The notes beneath the pieces were generated by a model, which was not told the DNA's origin, did not search any database, and saw nothing but the letters and a program-made list of their open reading frames with translations. A program made the translations under genes and the position numbers. A DNA stretch of 64,000 bases from Styela clava (Eukaryota; Chordata; Ascidiacea; Stolidobranchia; Styelidae): the NCBI RefSeq assembly GCF_964204865.1, contig NC_135261.1, forward strand, positions 8,308,001 through 8,372,000, given 5' to 3'. Position 1 is the stretch's first letter; the number at the start of each line of letters is the position of its first letter. This document shows, in pieces, positions 35,274 through 45,532 of the stretch.

Positions 35274-35361
35274 CCTTCGATAGCTCAGTTGGTAGAGCGG
35301 TGGACTGTAGTGATACAAAGCTGATATCCATAGGTCGCTGGTTCGAATCCGGCTCGCAGGA
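35274..35361 (+). tRNA. tRNA-Tyr(GUA), intron-containing
   Basis: 15-nt intron TGATACAAAGCTGAT after G37. All stems pair except one acceptor mismatch (TCGCAGG). Only 16 nt separate it from the next Pro gene, where the usual 200-300 bp spacer is missing. Confidence 0.8.
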
Positions 35362-35377
35362 GCTTCGACTTTCGATG

Positions 35378-35449
35378 GGCTCGTTGGTCTAGGGGTATGA
35401 TTCTCGCTTTGGGTGCGAGAGGTCCCGGGTTCAAATCCCGGACGAGCCC
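35378..35449 (+). tRNA. tRNA-Pro(UGG), intact
   Basis: Every stem is perfect, including T stem CCGGG/CCCGG. The sequence looks the same as the vertebrate tRNA-Pro(UGG) as I remember it. TTTT lies 6 nt downstream. Confidence 0.93.
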
Positions 35450-35596
35450 TTGCTTTTGTATCACTACCTAGTCTGAACCAATGACTCATTTAATAACTTC
35501 TCATAATTTAGACAGAATGTCTGATCATGTGTTTTGGTTTTTGTATTAAACATTTCAATTCATGAATTTTAAATCGACGTCATGCCGGAGATATGC

Positions 35597-35684
35597 ACTT
35601 CGATAGCTCAGTTGAGAGACCAGTGGACTGTAGAGGTAGAATGCTGAGATCTATAGGTCCCTGGTTCAAATCCGGCTCTAAGGA
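35597..35684 (+). pseudogene. Variant tRNA-Tyr pseudogene
   Basis: Like 34,923, with further changes (GACCAGTGG, GTAGAGGTAG). Confidence 0.75.
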
Positions 35685-35949
35685 ATATTTTTAATAGGAA
35701 GATCTATGTAAATTTATTATGTCTGTATAGACTTTCATTATATTGAATATGTCGTTTTGAACGTCGCTTTTTGTTCAAATCCGGGAAGATTCCTCACTAT
35801 TGTATAACTGCCCATTCAAGATCAAATTTTTACTTAATAATAACAATTTCTCATCAATCTGACAGATTGTCCGATCATGTGTTTTTTTTTCATGTTATAT
35901 CTCAATTTATGAACTCCAACTCAGGAGTAATGCTTCCATAGACGTGTGT

Positions 35950-36037
35950 CCTTCGATAGCTCAGTTGGTAGAGCGGTGGACAGTAGTGATACAAAGCTGA
36001 TATCCATAGGTCGCTGGTTCGAATACGGCTCGAAGGA
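35950..36037 (+). pseudogene. tRNA-Tyr, defective
   Basis: The acceptor is perfect, but U33 is changed (loop CAGTAG) and the T stem has ATACGGC. Confidence 0.75.
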
Positions 36038-36398
36038 GCTTTTGAAACAGATGAAATTTGTAATTTTTAAACAATATATGACTTGAGTTTCACCCTTCCT
36101 CTCTCCGGTTCTCTGTCTTACGTAATATATCGCAATATTTCTATTTCTCCATTTCAATACTATCTTAACCTTCCAGATAAATTTTATAATAGATGAAATT
36201 TGTAATTTTTAAAACAATATATGACTTGAGTTTCACCTTTCCTCTCTCCGGTTCTCTTTCTGCCGTATTATATGTCAAGGTTTCTCTTTATCCGTGTCAA
36301 TACTATCTTAACCTCTTAGTCCAAAATACCCCAATGTTTGCAGAGTGTTTGATTATTTTAAAATCAAGGCTCAAAATGTCGTTTTGTAGTTAATCAGT

Positions 36399-36420
36399 CG
36401 TTCAAATCCCGGACGAGCCC
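36399..36420 (+). pseudogene. tRNA-Pro 3' fragment
   Basis: Only the T loop, the 3' T strand and the acceptor strand remain (GTTCAAATCCCGGACGAGC). The 5' two thirds are deleted. Confidence 0.85.
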
Positions 36421-36568
36421 TTGCTTTTGTATCACTACCCAGTCTGAACCAATGACTCATTTAATAACTTCTCATATTTCAGACAGAATGTCTGATCATG
36501 TGTTTTGGTTTTTGTATTAAACATTTCAATTCATGAATTTTAAATCAGGCGTCATGCCGGAGATATGC

Positions 36569-36656
36569 CCTTCGATAGCTCAGTTGATAGACCGGTGGAC
36601 TGTAGGGGTAGAATGCTGAGATCTATAGGTCGCTGATTCGAATCCGGCTCGAAGGA
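36569..36656 (+). pseudogene. Variant tRNA-Tyr pseudogene
   Basis: The acceptor is perfect (CCTTCGA/TCGAAGG). The D-stem clash is present, and the T stem reads GCTGA. Confidence 0.7.
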
Positions 36657-37035
36657 ATTTTTTTAATAGGGAGATCTAAGTAAATTTGTTATGTCTGCAT
36701 AGACTTTCATTATATTAAATATTTTGTTGTGAACATAGCCTTTTGTTCAAATCCGTGACGATTACTCACTATTGTATAACTGCCCAGTCGAGATCAAATT
36801 TTTACCTTATAATAGCAATTTCTCATCAATCTGACAGATTGTCCCATCATGTGTTTTTTTCATGTTTTATCTCAATTTATGAACTCCAACTCAGGAGCCC
36901 ATTCAAGATCAAATATATACTTAATATTAACAATTTCTCATCATTCTGACAGATTGTCCGATCATGTTTTTTTTTTCATGTTATATCTCAATTTATGAAC
37001 TCCAACTCAGGAGTAATGCTTCCGTAGACGTGTGT

Positions 37036-37123
37036 CCTTCGATAGCTCACTTGGTAGAGCGGTGGACTGTAGTGATACAAAGCTGATATCCATAGGTCGC
37101 TGGTTCGAATCCGGCTCGAAGGA
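37036..37123 (+). tRNA. tRNA-Tyr(GUA), intron-containing
   Basis: All stems are perfect. The D loop reads ACTTGGTA (G15 to C). TTTT lies 4 nt after the end. Confidence 0.85.
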
Positions 37124-37427
37124 GCTTTTAAAACAGAGAAAATTTGTAATTTTTAAACAATATATGAATTGAGTTTCACCCTTCCTCTCTCCGGTTCTCT
37201 GTCTTACGTAATATATCGCAATATTTCTATTTCTCCATATCAATACTATCTTATCCTGTCAGTCCAAAATACCCCAATGTCTGCATAGAGTTTAGGTATT
37301 TCAAAAATGAACGCTGAAAATGTCGTTGTAAACCTCAAGCTATCATGTGATCCAATCATGTTTTTTTTCATGTTTTATCTCAATTTATGAACTCCAACTC
37401 AGGAGTAATGCTTCCATAGACGTGTGT

Positions 37428-37456
37428 CCTTCGATAGCTCAATTGGTAAAGCGGTG
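37428..37456 (+). pseudogene. tRNA-Tyr 5' fragment
   Basis: Acceptor and D arm only, ending at AAAGCGGTGTT, where spacer sequence resumes. Confidence 0.8.
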
Positions 37457-37560
37457 TTGGTAAACCTCCAGATATCATGTGATCCGATCATGTTTTTTTT
37501 TCATGTTTTATCTCAATTTATGAACTCCAACTCAGGAGTACTGCTTCCATAGACGTGTGT

Positions 37561-37612
37561 TCTTCGATAGCTCAGTTGGTAGAGCGGTGGACTGTAGTGA
37601 TATAAAGGTGAT
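37561..37612 (+). pseudogene. tRNA-Tyr 5' fragment with intron start
   Basis: Runs from the acceptor through CTGTAG into an altered intron, then jumps to the spacer in front of the Pro gene at 37,634. Confidence 0.8.
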
Positions 37613-37633
37613 CAGAAACTTAGGCTTTCGATG

Positions 37634-37705
37634 GGCTCGTTGGTCTAGGGGTATGATTCTCGCTTTGGGTGCGAGAGGTCCCGGGTTCAAATCCCGGACG
37701 AGCCC
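37634..37705 (+). tRNA. tRNA-Pro(UGG), intact
   Basis: All stems are perfect. The downstream flank reads CTTGCTTCTG, so the usual TTTT is lost here and termination may be weaker. Confidence 0.9.
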
Positions 37706-37853
37706 TTGCTTCTGTATCACTACCCAGTCTGAACCAATGACTCATTTAATAACTTCTCATAATTCAGACAGAATGTCTGATCATGTGTTTTGGTTTTTGT
37801 AATAAACATTTCAATTCATGAATTTTAAATCAGGCGTCATGCCGGAGATATGC

Positions 37854-37941
37854 ACTTCGATAGCTCAGTTGAAAGACCGGTATACTGTAGGGGTAGAATG
37901 CTGAGATCTATAGGTCCCTGGTTCAAATCTGGCTCTAAGGA
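37854..37941 (+). pseudogene. Variant tRNA-Tyr pseudogene
   Basis: The anticodon stem is broken (GTATA), the acceptor 3' strand reads TCTAAGG, and the D arm reads TTGAAAGACC. Confidence 0.75.
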
Positions 37942-38204
37942 TAATTTTTAATAGGAAGATCTAAGTAAATTTGTTATGTCTGCATAGACTTTCATTATAT
38001 TGAATATGTCGTTGTGAACATTGCTTTTTGTTCAAATCCGGGAAGATTCCTCACTATTGTATAACTGCCCATTCAAGATCAAATTTTTACTTAATAATAA
38101 CAATTTCTCATCAATCTGACAGATTGTCCGATCATGTGTTTTTTTCATGTTATATCTCAATTTATGAACTCCAACTCAGGAATAATGCTCCCATAGACGT
38201 GTGT

Positions 38205-38292
38205 CCTTCGATGTCTCAGTTCGCAGAGCGGTGGACTGTAGTGACACAAAGCTGATATCCATAGGTCGCTGGTTCGAATCCGGCTCGAAGGA
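38205..38292 (+). pseudogene. tRNA-Tyr with damaged A box
   Basis: The acceptor, anticodon and T arm are intact, but the D arm reads TGTCTCAGTTCGCAGAGC, losing G19 and the first A-box bases. Confidence 0.65.
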
Positions 38293-38517
38293 GCTTTTGA
38301 AACAGATGAAATTTGTAATTTTTAAACAATATATGATTTGAGTTTCACCCTTCCTCTCTCCGGTTCTCTGTCTTACGTAATATATCGCAATATTCCTATT
38401 TCTCCATTTCAATACTATTTTATCCTGTCAGTCCAAAATACCCCAATGTCTGCATAAAGTTTAAGTATTTCAAAAATGAACGCTGAAAATGTCGTTGTAT
38501 ACCTCAAGCTATCGATT

Positions 38518-38589
38518 GGCTCGTTGGTCTATGTGTATGATTCTCGCTTTCGGTGCGAGAGGTCCCGTATTCAAATCACGGACGAGACT
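38518..38589 (+). tRNA. Pro-derived tRNA with UCG anticodon (Arg CGA)
   Basis: The anticodon loop reads TTTCGGT between perfect CTCGC/GCGAG strands. The D loop reads ATGTGTA. In the T stem G52 is T and the partner 62 is A, but this copy also has A at 53. The acceptor has one clash at 2-71. Confidence 0.65.
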
Positions 38590-38742
38590 TCGCTTTTGTA
38601 TCACTTCCCAGTCTGAACCAATATCTCATTTATCAACTTCTCAATATTAGGACAGAATATCTGATCATGTTTTTTGGTTTTTGTATTAAACATCTACATT
38701 TATGAACGTCAACTCAGGCGTAATGCATTCCTTGTCGTATGA

Positions 38743-38830
38743 CCTTCGATAGCTCAGTTGGTAGAGCGGTGGACTGTAGTGATAGAAAGCTGATATCCAT
38801 AGGTCGCTGGTTCGAATCCGGCTCGAAGGA
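38743..38830 (+). tRNA. tRNA-Tyr(GUA), intact, intron class TGATAGAAAG
   Basis: All stems are perfect, with A box TAGCTCAGTTGG and B box GGTTCGAATCC. It ends CGAAGGA with TTTT 4 nt later. Confidence 0.92.
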
Positions 38831-39196
38831 TCTTTTGAAATAGATTAAATTTGTAAGTTTGGAACAATTTATGATTTGAGTTTCACCCTTTTTCTCTCCG
38901 GTTGTCTGTCTTTCGTAATATATCGCAATGTTTCTATTTCCCCATGTCAATACTATCTTAACCTTCCAGATAAATTTTATAATAGATGAAATTTGTAATT
39001 TTTAAAACAATATATGACTTGAGTTTCACCTTTCCTCTCTCCGGTTCTCTATCTTCCGTATTATATGTCAAGGTTTCTATTTATCCATGTCAATACTATC
39101 TTAACCTCTCAGTCCAAAATACCCCAATGTTTGCAGAGAGTTTGATTATTTTAAAATCAAGGCTCAAAATGTCGTTGTAAACTTCGGCTATTGATG

Positions 39197-39268
39197 GGCT
39201 CGTTGGTCTAGGGGTATGATTCTCGCTTTGGGTGCGAGAGGTCCCCGGTTCAAATCCCGGACGAGCCC
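39197..39268 (+). tRNA. tRNA-Pro(UGG)
   Basis: Acceptor and anticodon arms are perfect. The T stem reads CCCGG/CCCGG, giving one C-C clash. Confidence 0.8.
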
Positions 39269-39416
39269 TTGCTTTTGTATCACTACCCAGTCTGAACCAA
39301 TGACTCATTTAATAACTTCTCATATTTCAGACAGAATGTCTGATCATGTGCTTTGGTTTTTGTATTAAACATTTCAATTAATGAATTTTAAATCAGGGTT
39401 CATGCCGGAGATATGC

Positions 39417-39505
39417 CCTTCGATAGCTCAGTTGTTAGACCCGGTGCACTGTAGGGGTAGAATGCTGAGATCTACAGGTCGCTGGTTCGAATCCGGCTCG
39501 AAGGA
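39417..39505 (+). pseudogene. Variant tRNA-Tyr pseudogene (89 nt)
   Basis: One extra C follows the D stem (AGACCCGG), and the anticodon stem reads GTGCA. Confidence 0.75.
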
Positions 39506-39884
39506 ATTTTTTTAATAGGGAGGTCTAAGTAAATTTGTTATGTCTGCATAGACTTTCATTATATTGAATATTTCGTTGTGAACATCGCCTTTTGTTCAAA
39601 TTCCGGACGATTCCTCAATATTGTATAACTGCCCAGTCGAGATCAAATTTTTACCTTATAATAACAATTCCTCATCAATCTGACAGATTGTCCCATCATG
39701 TGTTTTTTTTATGTTTTATCTCAATTTATGAACTCCAACTCAGGAGCCCATTCAAGATCAAATCTTTACTTAATAATAACAATTTCTCATCAATCTGACA
39801 GACTGTCCGATCATGTGTTTTTTTTCATGTTATATCTCAATTTATGAACTCCAACACAGGAGTAATGCTTCCATAGACGTGTAT

Positions 39885-39972
39885 CCTTCGATAGCTCAGT
39901 TGATAGAGCGGTGGACTGTAGTGATACAAAGCTGATATCCATAGGTCGCTGGTTCGAATCCCGCTCGCAGGA
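39885..39972 (+). tRNA. tRNA-Tyr(GUA), minor defects
   Basis: The D loop reads AGTTGATA. The acceptor has TCGCAGG and the T stem 3' strand CCCGC. Confidence 0.65.
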
Positions 39973-40278
39973 GCTTTTGAAACAGATGAAATTTGTAATT
40001 TTTAAACAATATATGATTTGAGTTTCACCCTCGTCTCTCCGATTCTCTGTCTTACGTAATATATCGCAATGTTTCTATTTCTCCATTTCAATACTATCTT
40101 ATCCTGTCAGTCCAAAATACCCCAATGTCTGAATAGAGTTTAAGCATTTCAAAAATGAACGCTGAAAATGTCGTTGTAAACCTCAAGCTATCATGTGATC
40201 CGATCAGGTTTTTTTTTTTCATTTTTTATCTCAATTTATGAACTCCAACTCAGGAGTAATGCTTCCATAATCGTGTGT

Positions 40279-40366
40279 CCTTCGATAGCTCACTTGGTAG
40301 AGCGGTTGACCGTAGTGATACAAAGCTGATATCCATAGGTCGCTGGTTCGAATCCGGCTCAGAGGA
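40279..40366 (+). pseudogene. tRNA-Tyr, defective
   Basis: U33 is changed to C (loop CCGTAG), the stem reads GTTGA, and the acceptor 3' strand is TCAGAGG. Confidence 0.75.
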
Positions 40367-40577
40367 GATTTTGAAACAGATGAAATTTGTAATTTTTAAA
40401 CAATATATGATTTGAGTTTCACCCTTCCTCTCTCAGGTTCTCTGTCTTAGTAATATATCGCAATGTTTCTATTTCTCCATTTCAATACTATCTTATCCTG
40501 TCAGTCCAAAATACCCCAATGTCTGCATAGAGTTTGATTATTTTAAAATCAATGCTGAAAAAGTCGTTGTTTCGGTG

Positions 40578-40649
40578 GGCTCGTTGGTCTAGGGATATGA
40601 TTCTCGCTTTGGGTGCGAGAGGTTCCGGGTTCAAATCCCGGACGAGCCC
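40578..40649 (+). tRNA. tRNA-Pro(UGG)
   Basis: All stems are perfect. It has one D-loop change (AGGGATA) and one change in the variable loop. Confidence 0.87.
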
Positions 40650-40797
40650 TTGCTTTTGTATCACTACCCAGTCTGAACCAATGACTCATTTAATAACTTC
40701 TCATAATTCAGACAGAATGTCTGATCATGTGTTTTGGTTTTTGTATTAAACATTTCAATTCATGAATTTTGAATCAGGCGTCATGCCGGAGATATGC

Positions 40798-40885
40798 ACT
40801 TCGATAGCTCAGTTGATAGACCGGTGGACTGTAGGGGTAGAATGCTGAGATCTATAGGTCGCTGGTTCAAATCAGGCTCGAAGGA
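40798..40885 (+). pseudogene. Variant tRNA-Tyr pseudogene
   Basis: Starts ACTTCGA; the T arm reads GGTTCAAATCAGGC. Confidence 0.72.
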
Positions 40886-41150
40886 GTATTTTTAATAGGG
40901 AGATCTAAGTAAATTTGTTATGTCTGCATAGACTTTCATTATATTGAATATGTCGTCGTGAACATCGCCTTTTGTTCAAATCCGGGAAAATTCCTCACTA
41001 TTGTATAACTGCCCATTCAAGATCAAATTTTTACTTAATAATAACAATTTCTCATCAATCTGACAGATTGTCCGATCATGTGTTTTTTTTTCATGTTATA
41101 TCTCAATTTATGAACTCCAACTCAGGAGTAATGCTTCCATAGACGTGTGT

Positions 41151-41238
41151 CCTTCGATAGCTCAGTTGGTAGAGCGGTGGACTATAGTGATACGAAGCTG
41201 ATATCCATAGGTCGCTGGTTCGAATCCGGCTCGAAGGA
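41151..41238 (+). tRNA. tRNA-Tyr-like with AUA anticodon
   Basis: Otherwise perfect stems and boxes, but the loop reads CTATAG: G34 is replaced by A. The intron is TGATACGAAGCTGAT. Confidence 0.75.
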
Positions 41239-41604
41239 GCTTTTGAAACAGATGAAATTTGTAATTTTTAAACAATATATGACTTGAGTTTCACCCTTCC
41301 TCTCTCCGGTTCTCTGTCTTACGTAATATATCGCAATATTTCTATTTCTCCATTTCAATATTATCTTTACCTTCCAGATAAATTTTATAATAGATGAAAT
41401 TTGTAATTTTTAAAACAATATATGACTTGAGTTTCACCTTTCCTCTCTCCGGTTCTCTATCTTCCGTATTATATGTCAAGGTTTCTATTTATCCATGTCA
41501 ATACTATCTTAACCTCTCAGTCCAAAATACCCCAATGTTTGCAGAGAGTTTGATTATTTTAAAATCAAGGCTCAAAATGTCGTTGTAAACTTCGGCTATT
41601 GATG

Positions 41605-41676
41605 GGCTCGTTGGTCTAGGGGTATGATTCTCGCTTTGGGTGCGAGAGGTCCCGGGTTCAAATCCCGGACGAGCCC
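41605..41676 (+). tRNA. tRNA-Pro(UGG), intact
   Basis: Same 72-nt sequence as 35,378, with TTTT 6 nt downstream. Confidence 0.93.
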
Positions 41677-41824
41677 TTGCTTTTGTATCACTACCCAGTC
41701 TGAACCAATGACTCATTTAATAACTTCTCATATTTCAGACAGAATGTCTGATCATGTGCTTTGGTTTTTGTATTAAACATTTCAATTCATGAATTTTAAA
41801 TCAGGGTTCATGCCGGAGATATGC

Positions 41825-41913
41825 CCTTCGATAGCTCAGTTGATAGACCCGGTGGACTGTAGGGGTAGAATGCTGAGATCTACAGGTCGCTGGTTCGAAT
41901 CCGGCTCGAAGGA
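41825..41913 (+). pseudogene. Variant tRNA-Tyr pseudogene (89 nt)
   Basis: Extra C as in 39,417, but with the anticodon stem restored (GTGGA). The acceptor is perfect. Confidence 0.72.
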
Positions 41914-42186
41914 ATTTTTTTAATAGGGAGGTCTAAGTAAATTTGTTATGTCTGCATAGACTTTCATTATATTGAATATTAAAACAGATGAAATTTATAA
42001 TTTTTAAACAATATATGATTCGAGTTTCACCCTTCCTCTCTCAGGTTCTCTGTCTTACGTAATATATCGCAATGTTTCTATTTCTCCATTTCAATACTAT
42101 CTTATCCTGTCAGTCCAAAATACCCCAATGTCTGCATAGAGTTTGATTATTTTAAAATCAATGCTGAAAAAGTCGGTGTTTCGATG

Positions 42187-42258
42187 GGCTCGTTGGTCTA
42201 GGGGTATGATTCTCGCTTTGGGTGCGAGAGGTCCCGGGTTCAAATCCCGGACGAGCCC
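42187..42258 (+). tRNA. tRNA-Pro(UGG), intact
   Basis: Perfect copy. It starts the first clean 1.56-kb higher-order unit, the next Pro being at 43,751. Confidence 0.93.
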
Positions 42259-42406
42259 TTGCTTTTGTATCACTACCCAGTCTGAACCAATGACTCATTT
42301 AATAACTTCTCATAATTCAGACAGAATGTCTGATCATGTGTTTTGGTTTTTGTATTAAACATTTCAATTCATGAATTTTAAATCAGGCGTCATGCCGGAG
42401 ATATGC

Positions 42407-42494
42407 ACTTCGATAGCTCAGTTGATAGACCGGTGGACTGTAGGGGTAGAATGCTGAGATCTATAGGTCGCTGGTTCAAATCGGGCTCGAAGGA
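42407..42494 (+). pseudogene. Variant tRNA-Tyr pseudogene
   Basis: Starts ACTTCGA; the T arm reads GGTTCAAATCGGGC. Confidence 0.72.
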
Positions 42495-42758
42495 GTATTT
42501 TCAATAGGGAGATCTAAGTAAATTTGTTATGTCTGCATAGACTTTCATTATATTGAATATGTCGTCGTGAACATCGCCTTTTGTTCAAATCCGGGAAAAT
42601 TCCTCACTATTGTATAACTGCCCATTCAAGATCAAATTTTTACTTAATAATAACAATTTCTCATCAATCTGACAGATTGTCCGATCATGTTTTTTTTTTC
42701 ATGTTATATCTCAATTTATGAACTCCAACACAGGAGTAATGCTTCCATAGATGTGTGT

Positions 42759-42846
42759 CCTTCGATAGCTCAGTTGGTAGAGCGGTGGACTGTAGTGATA
42801 CAAAGCTGATATCCATAGGTCGCTGGTTCGAATCCGACTCGAAGGA
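42759..42846 (+). tRNA. tRNA-Tyr(GUA), intron-containing
   Basis: Single T-stem mismatch (CCGAC). Acceptor, D and anticodon arms are perfect. Confidence 0.82.
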
Positions 42847-43071
42847 GCTTTTGAAACAGATGAAATTTGTAATTTTTACACAATATATGATTTGAGTTTC
42901 ACCCTTCCTCTCTCCGGTTCTCTGTCTTACGTAATATATCGCAATATTTCTATTTCTCCATTTCAATACTATCTTATCCTGTCAGTCCAAAATACCCCAA
43001 TATCTGCATCGAGTTTAAGTATTTCAAAAATGAACGCTGAAAATGTCGTTGTAAACCTCAAGCTATCGATT

Positions 43072-43143
43072 GGCTCGTTGGTCTATGTGTATGATTCTCG
43101 CTTTCGGTGCGAGAGGCCCCGTGTTCAAATCACGGACGAGACT
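43072..43143 (+). tRNA. Pro-derived tRNA with UCG anticodon (Arg CGA)
   Basis: T stem CCGTG/CACGG pairs perfectly, so the 52-62 pair changed on both sides. The loop is TTTCGGT and the D loop ATGTGTA. Acceptor pair 2-71 is G-A. TTTT follows 6 nt downstream. Confidence 0.75.
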
Positions 43144-43296
43144 TCGCTTTTGTATCACTTCCCAGTCTGAACCAATATCTCATTTATTAACTTCTCGATA
43201 TTAGGACAGAATATCTGATCATGTTTTTTTGTTTTTGTATTAAACATCTCCATTTATGAACGTCAACTCAGGCGTAATGCACTCCTGGTCGTGTGA

Positions 43297-43384
43297 CCTT
43301 CGATAGCTCAGTTGGTAGAGCGGTGGACTGTAGTGATAGAAAGCTGATATCCATAGGTTGCTGGTTCGAATCCGGCTCGAAGGA
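43297..43384 (+). tRNA. tRNA-Tyr(GUA), intact
   Basis: All stems pair. The variable region reads AGGTT. Intron class TGATAGAAAG. Confidence 0.9.
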
Positions 43385-43750
43385 TCTTTTGAAATAGATT
43401 AAATTTGTAATTTTTGAACAATATATGATTAGAGTTTCACCCTTCCTCTCTCCGGTTCTATGTCTCTCGTAATATATCGCAATGTTTCTATTTCTCCATG
43501 TCAATACTATCTTAACCCTCCAGATACATTTTATAATAGATGAAATTTGTAATTTTTAAAACAATATATGACTTGAGTTTCACCTTTCCTCTCTCCGGTT
43601 CTCTTTCTTCCGTATTATATGTCAAGGTTTCTATTTATCCATGTCAATACTATCTTAACCTCTGAGTCCAAAATACCCCAATGTTTGCATAGAAGTTGAT
43701 TATTTTAAAATCAAGGCTCAAAATGTCGTTGTAAACTTCGGCTATTTATG

Positions 43751-43822
43751 GGCTCGTTGGTCTAGGGGTATGATTTTCGCTTTGGGTGCGAGATGTCCCG
43801 GGTTCAAATCCTGGACGAGCCC
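43751..43822 (+). tRNA. tRNA-Pro(UGG), wobble variant
   Basis: The anticodon stem is TTCGC/GCGAG and the T stem CCGGG/CCTGG, each with one G-U pair. The variable region reads ATGTC. Confidence 0.82.
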
Positions 43823-43969
43823 TTGCTTTTGTATCACTACCCAGTCTGAACCAATGACTCATTTAATAACTTCTCATAATTCAGACAGAATGTCTGATCA
43901 TGTGTTTTGGTTTTGTATTAAACATTTCAATTCATGAATTTTAAATCAAGCGTCATGCCGGAGATATGC

Positions 43970-44057
43970 CCTTCGATAGCTCAGTTGATAGACCGGTGGA
44001 CTGTAAGGGTAGAATGCTGAGATCTATAAGTCGTTGGTTCGAATCCGGCTCGAAGGA
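43970..44057 (+). pseudogene. Variant tRNA-Tyr pseudogene
   Basis: The acceptor is perfect. The 3' side of the core reads CTATAAGTCGTTGG. Confidence 0.72.
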
Positions 44058-44321
44058 ATTTTTTTTAATAGGGAGATCTAAGTAAATTTGTTATGTCTGC
44101 ATAGACTTTCATTATATTGAATAGGTCGTTGTGAACATCGCCTTTTGTTCAAATCCGGAAAGATTCCTCACTATTGTATAAATGCCCATTCAAGATCAAA
44201 TTTTTACTTAATAATAACAATTTCTCGTCAATCTGACAGATTGTCCGATCATGTGTTTTTTTCAGGGTATATCTCAATTTATGAACTCCAACTCAGGAGT
44301 AATGCTTCCATAGACGTGTGT

Positions 44322-44409
44322 CCTTCGATAGCTCAGTTGGTAGAGCGGTGGACTGTAGTGATACAAAGCTGATATCCATAGGTCGCTGGTTCGAATCCGG
44401 CTCGAAGGA
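44322..44409 (+). tRNA. tRNA-Tyr(GUA), intact
   Basis: Reference copy: CCTTCGA/TCGAAGG, GCTC/GAGC, GTGGA/TCCAT and GCTGG/CCGGC all pair. The intron TGATACAAAGCTGAT contains TAC, able to pair with the GUA anticodon. TTTT lies 4 nt downstream. Confidence 0.94.
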
Positions 44410-44634
44410 GCTTTTGAAACAGATGAAATTTGTAATTTTTACACAATATATGATTTGAGTTTCACCCTTCCTTTCTCCGGTTCTCTGTCTTACGTAATAT
44501 ATCGCAATATTTCTATTTCTCCATTTCAATACTATCTTATCCTGTCAGTCCAAAATACCCCAATATCTGCATAGAGTTTAAGTATTTCAAATAAGAAAGC
44601 TGAAAATGTCGTTGTAAACCTCAAGCTATCGATT

Positions 44635-44706
44635 GGCTCGTTGGTCTATGTGTATGATTCTCGCTTTCGGTGCGAGAGGTCCCGTGTTCAAATCACGTAC
44701 GAGACT
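44635..44706 (+). tRNA. Pro-derived tRNA with UCG anticodon
   Basis: As 43,072 but the T stem ends CACGT, losing pair 49-65. The flank reads CTTCACTTCTG, so no TTTT is present. Confidence 0.65.
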
Positions 44707-44859
44707 TCACTTCTGTATCACTTCCCAGTCTGAACCAATATCTCATTTATTAACTTCTCGATATTAGGACAGAATATCTGATCATGTTTTTTGGTTTTTG
44801 TATTAAACATCTCCATTTATGAACGTCAACTCAGGCGTAATGCATTCCTAGTCGTGTGA

Positions 44860-44947
44860 CCTTCGATAGCTCAGTTGGTAGAGCGGTGGACTGTAGTGAT
44901 AGAAAGCTGATATCCATAGGTCGCTGGTTCGAATCCGACTCGAAGGA
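44860..44947 (+). tRNA. tRNA-Tyr(GUA)
   Basis: One T-stem mismatch (CCGAC). Intron class TGATAGAAAG. Confidence 0.82.
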
Positions 44948-45312
44948 TCTTTTGAAATAGATTAAATTTGTAAGTTTGGAACAATTTATGATTTGAGTTT
45001 CACCCTTCCTCTCTCCGGTTCTCTGTCTTTCGTAATATATCGCAATGTTTCTATTTCTCCATGTCAATACTATCTTAACCTTCCAGATAAATTTTATAAT
45101 AGATGAAATTTGTAATTTTTAAAACAATATATGACTTGAGTTTCACCTTTCCTCTCTCCGGTTCTCTTTCTTCCGTATTATATGTCAAGGTTTCTATTTA
45201 TCCATGTCAATACTATCTTAACCTCTGAGTCCAAAATACCCCAATGTCTGATTGAGTTTGATTATTTTAAAATCAAGGCTCAAAATGTCGTTGTAAATTT
45301 CGGCTATTGATG

Positions 45313-45384
45313 GGCTCGTTGATCTAGGGGTATGATTCTCGCTTTGGGTGCGAGAGGTCCCGGGTTCAAATCCCGGACGAGCCC
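45313..45384 (+). tRNA. tRNA-Pro(UGG), A-box variant
   Basis: G10 is A (TTGATCTAGG), and everything else is perfect. The flank has CTTCTG rather than TTTT. Confidence 0.8.
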
Positions 45385-45532
45385 TTGCTTCTGTATCACT
45401 ACCCAGTCTGAACCAATGACTCATTTAATAACTTCTCTTAATTCAGACAGAATGTCTGATCATGTGTTTTGGTTTTTGTATTAAACATTTCAATTCATGA
45501 ATTTTAAATCAGGCGTCATGCCGGAGATATGC

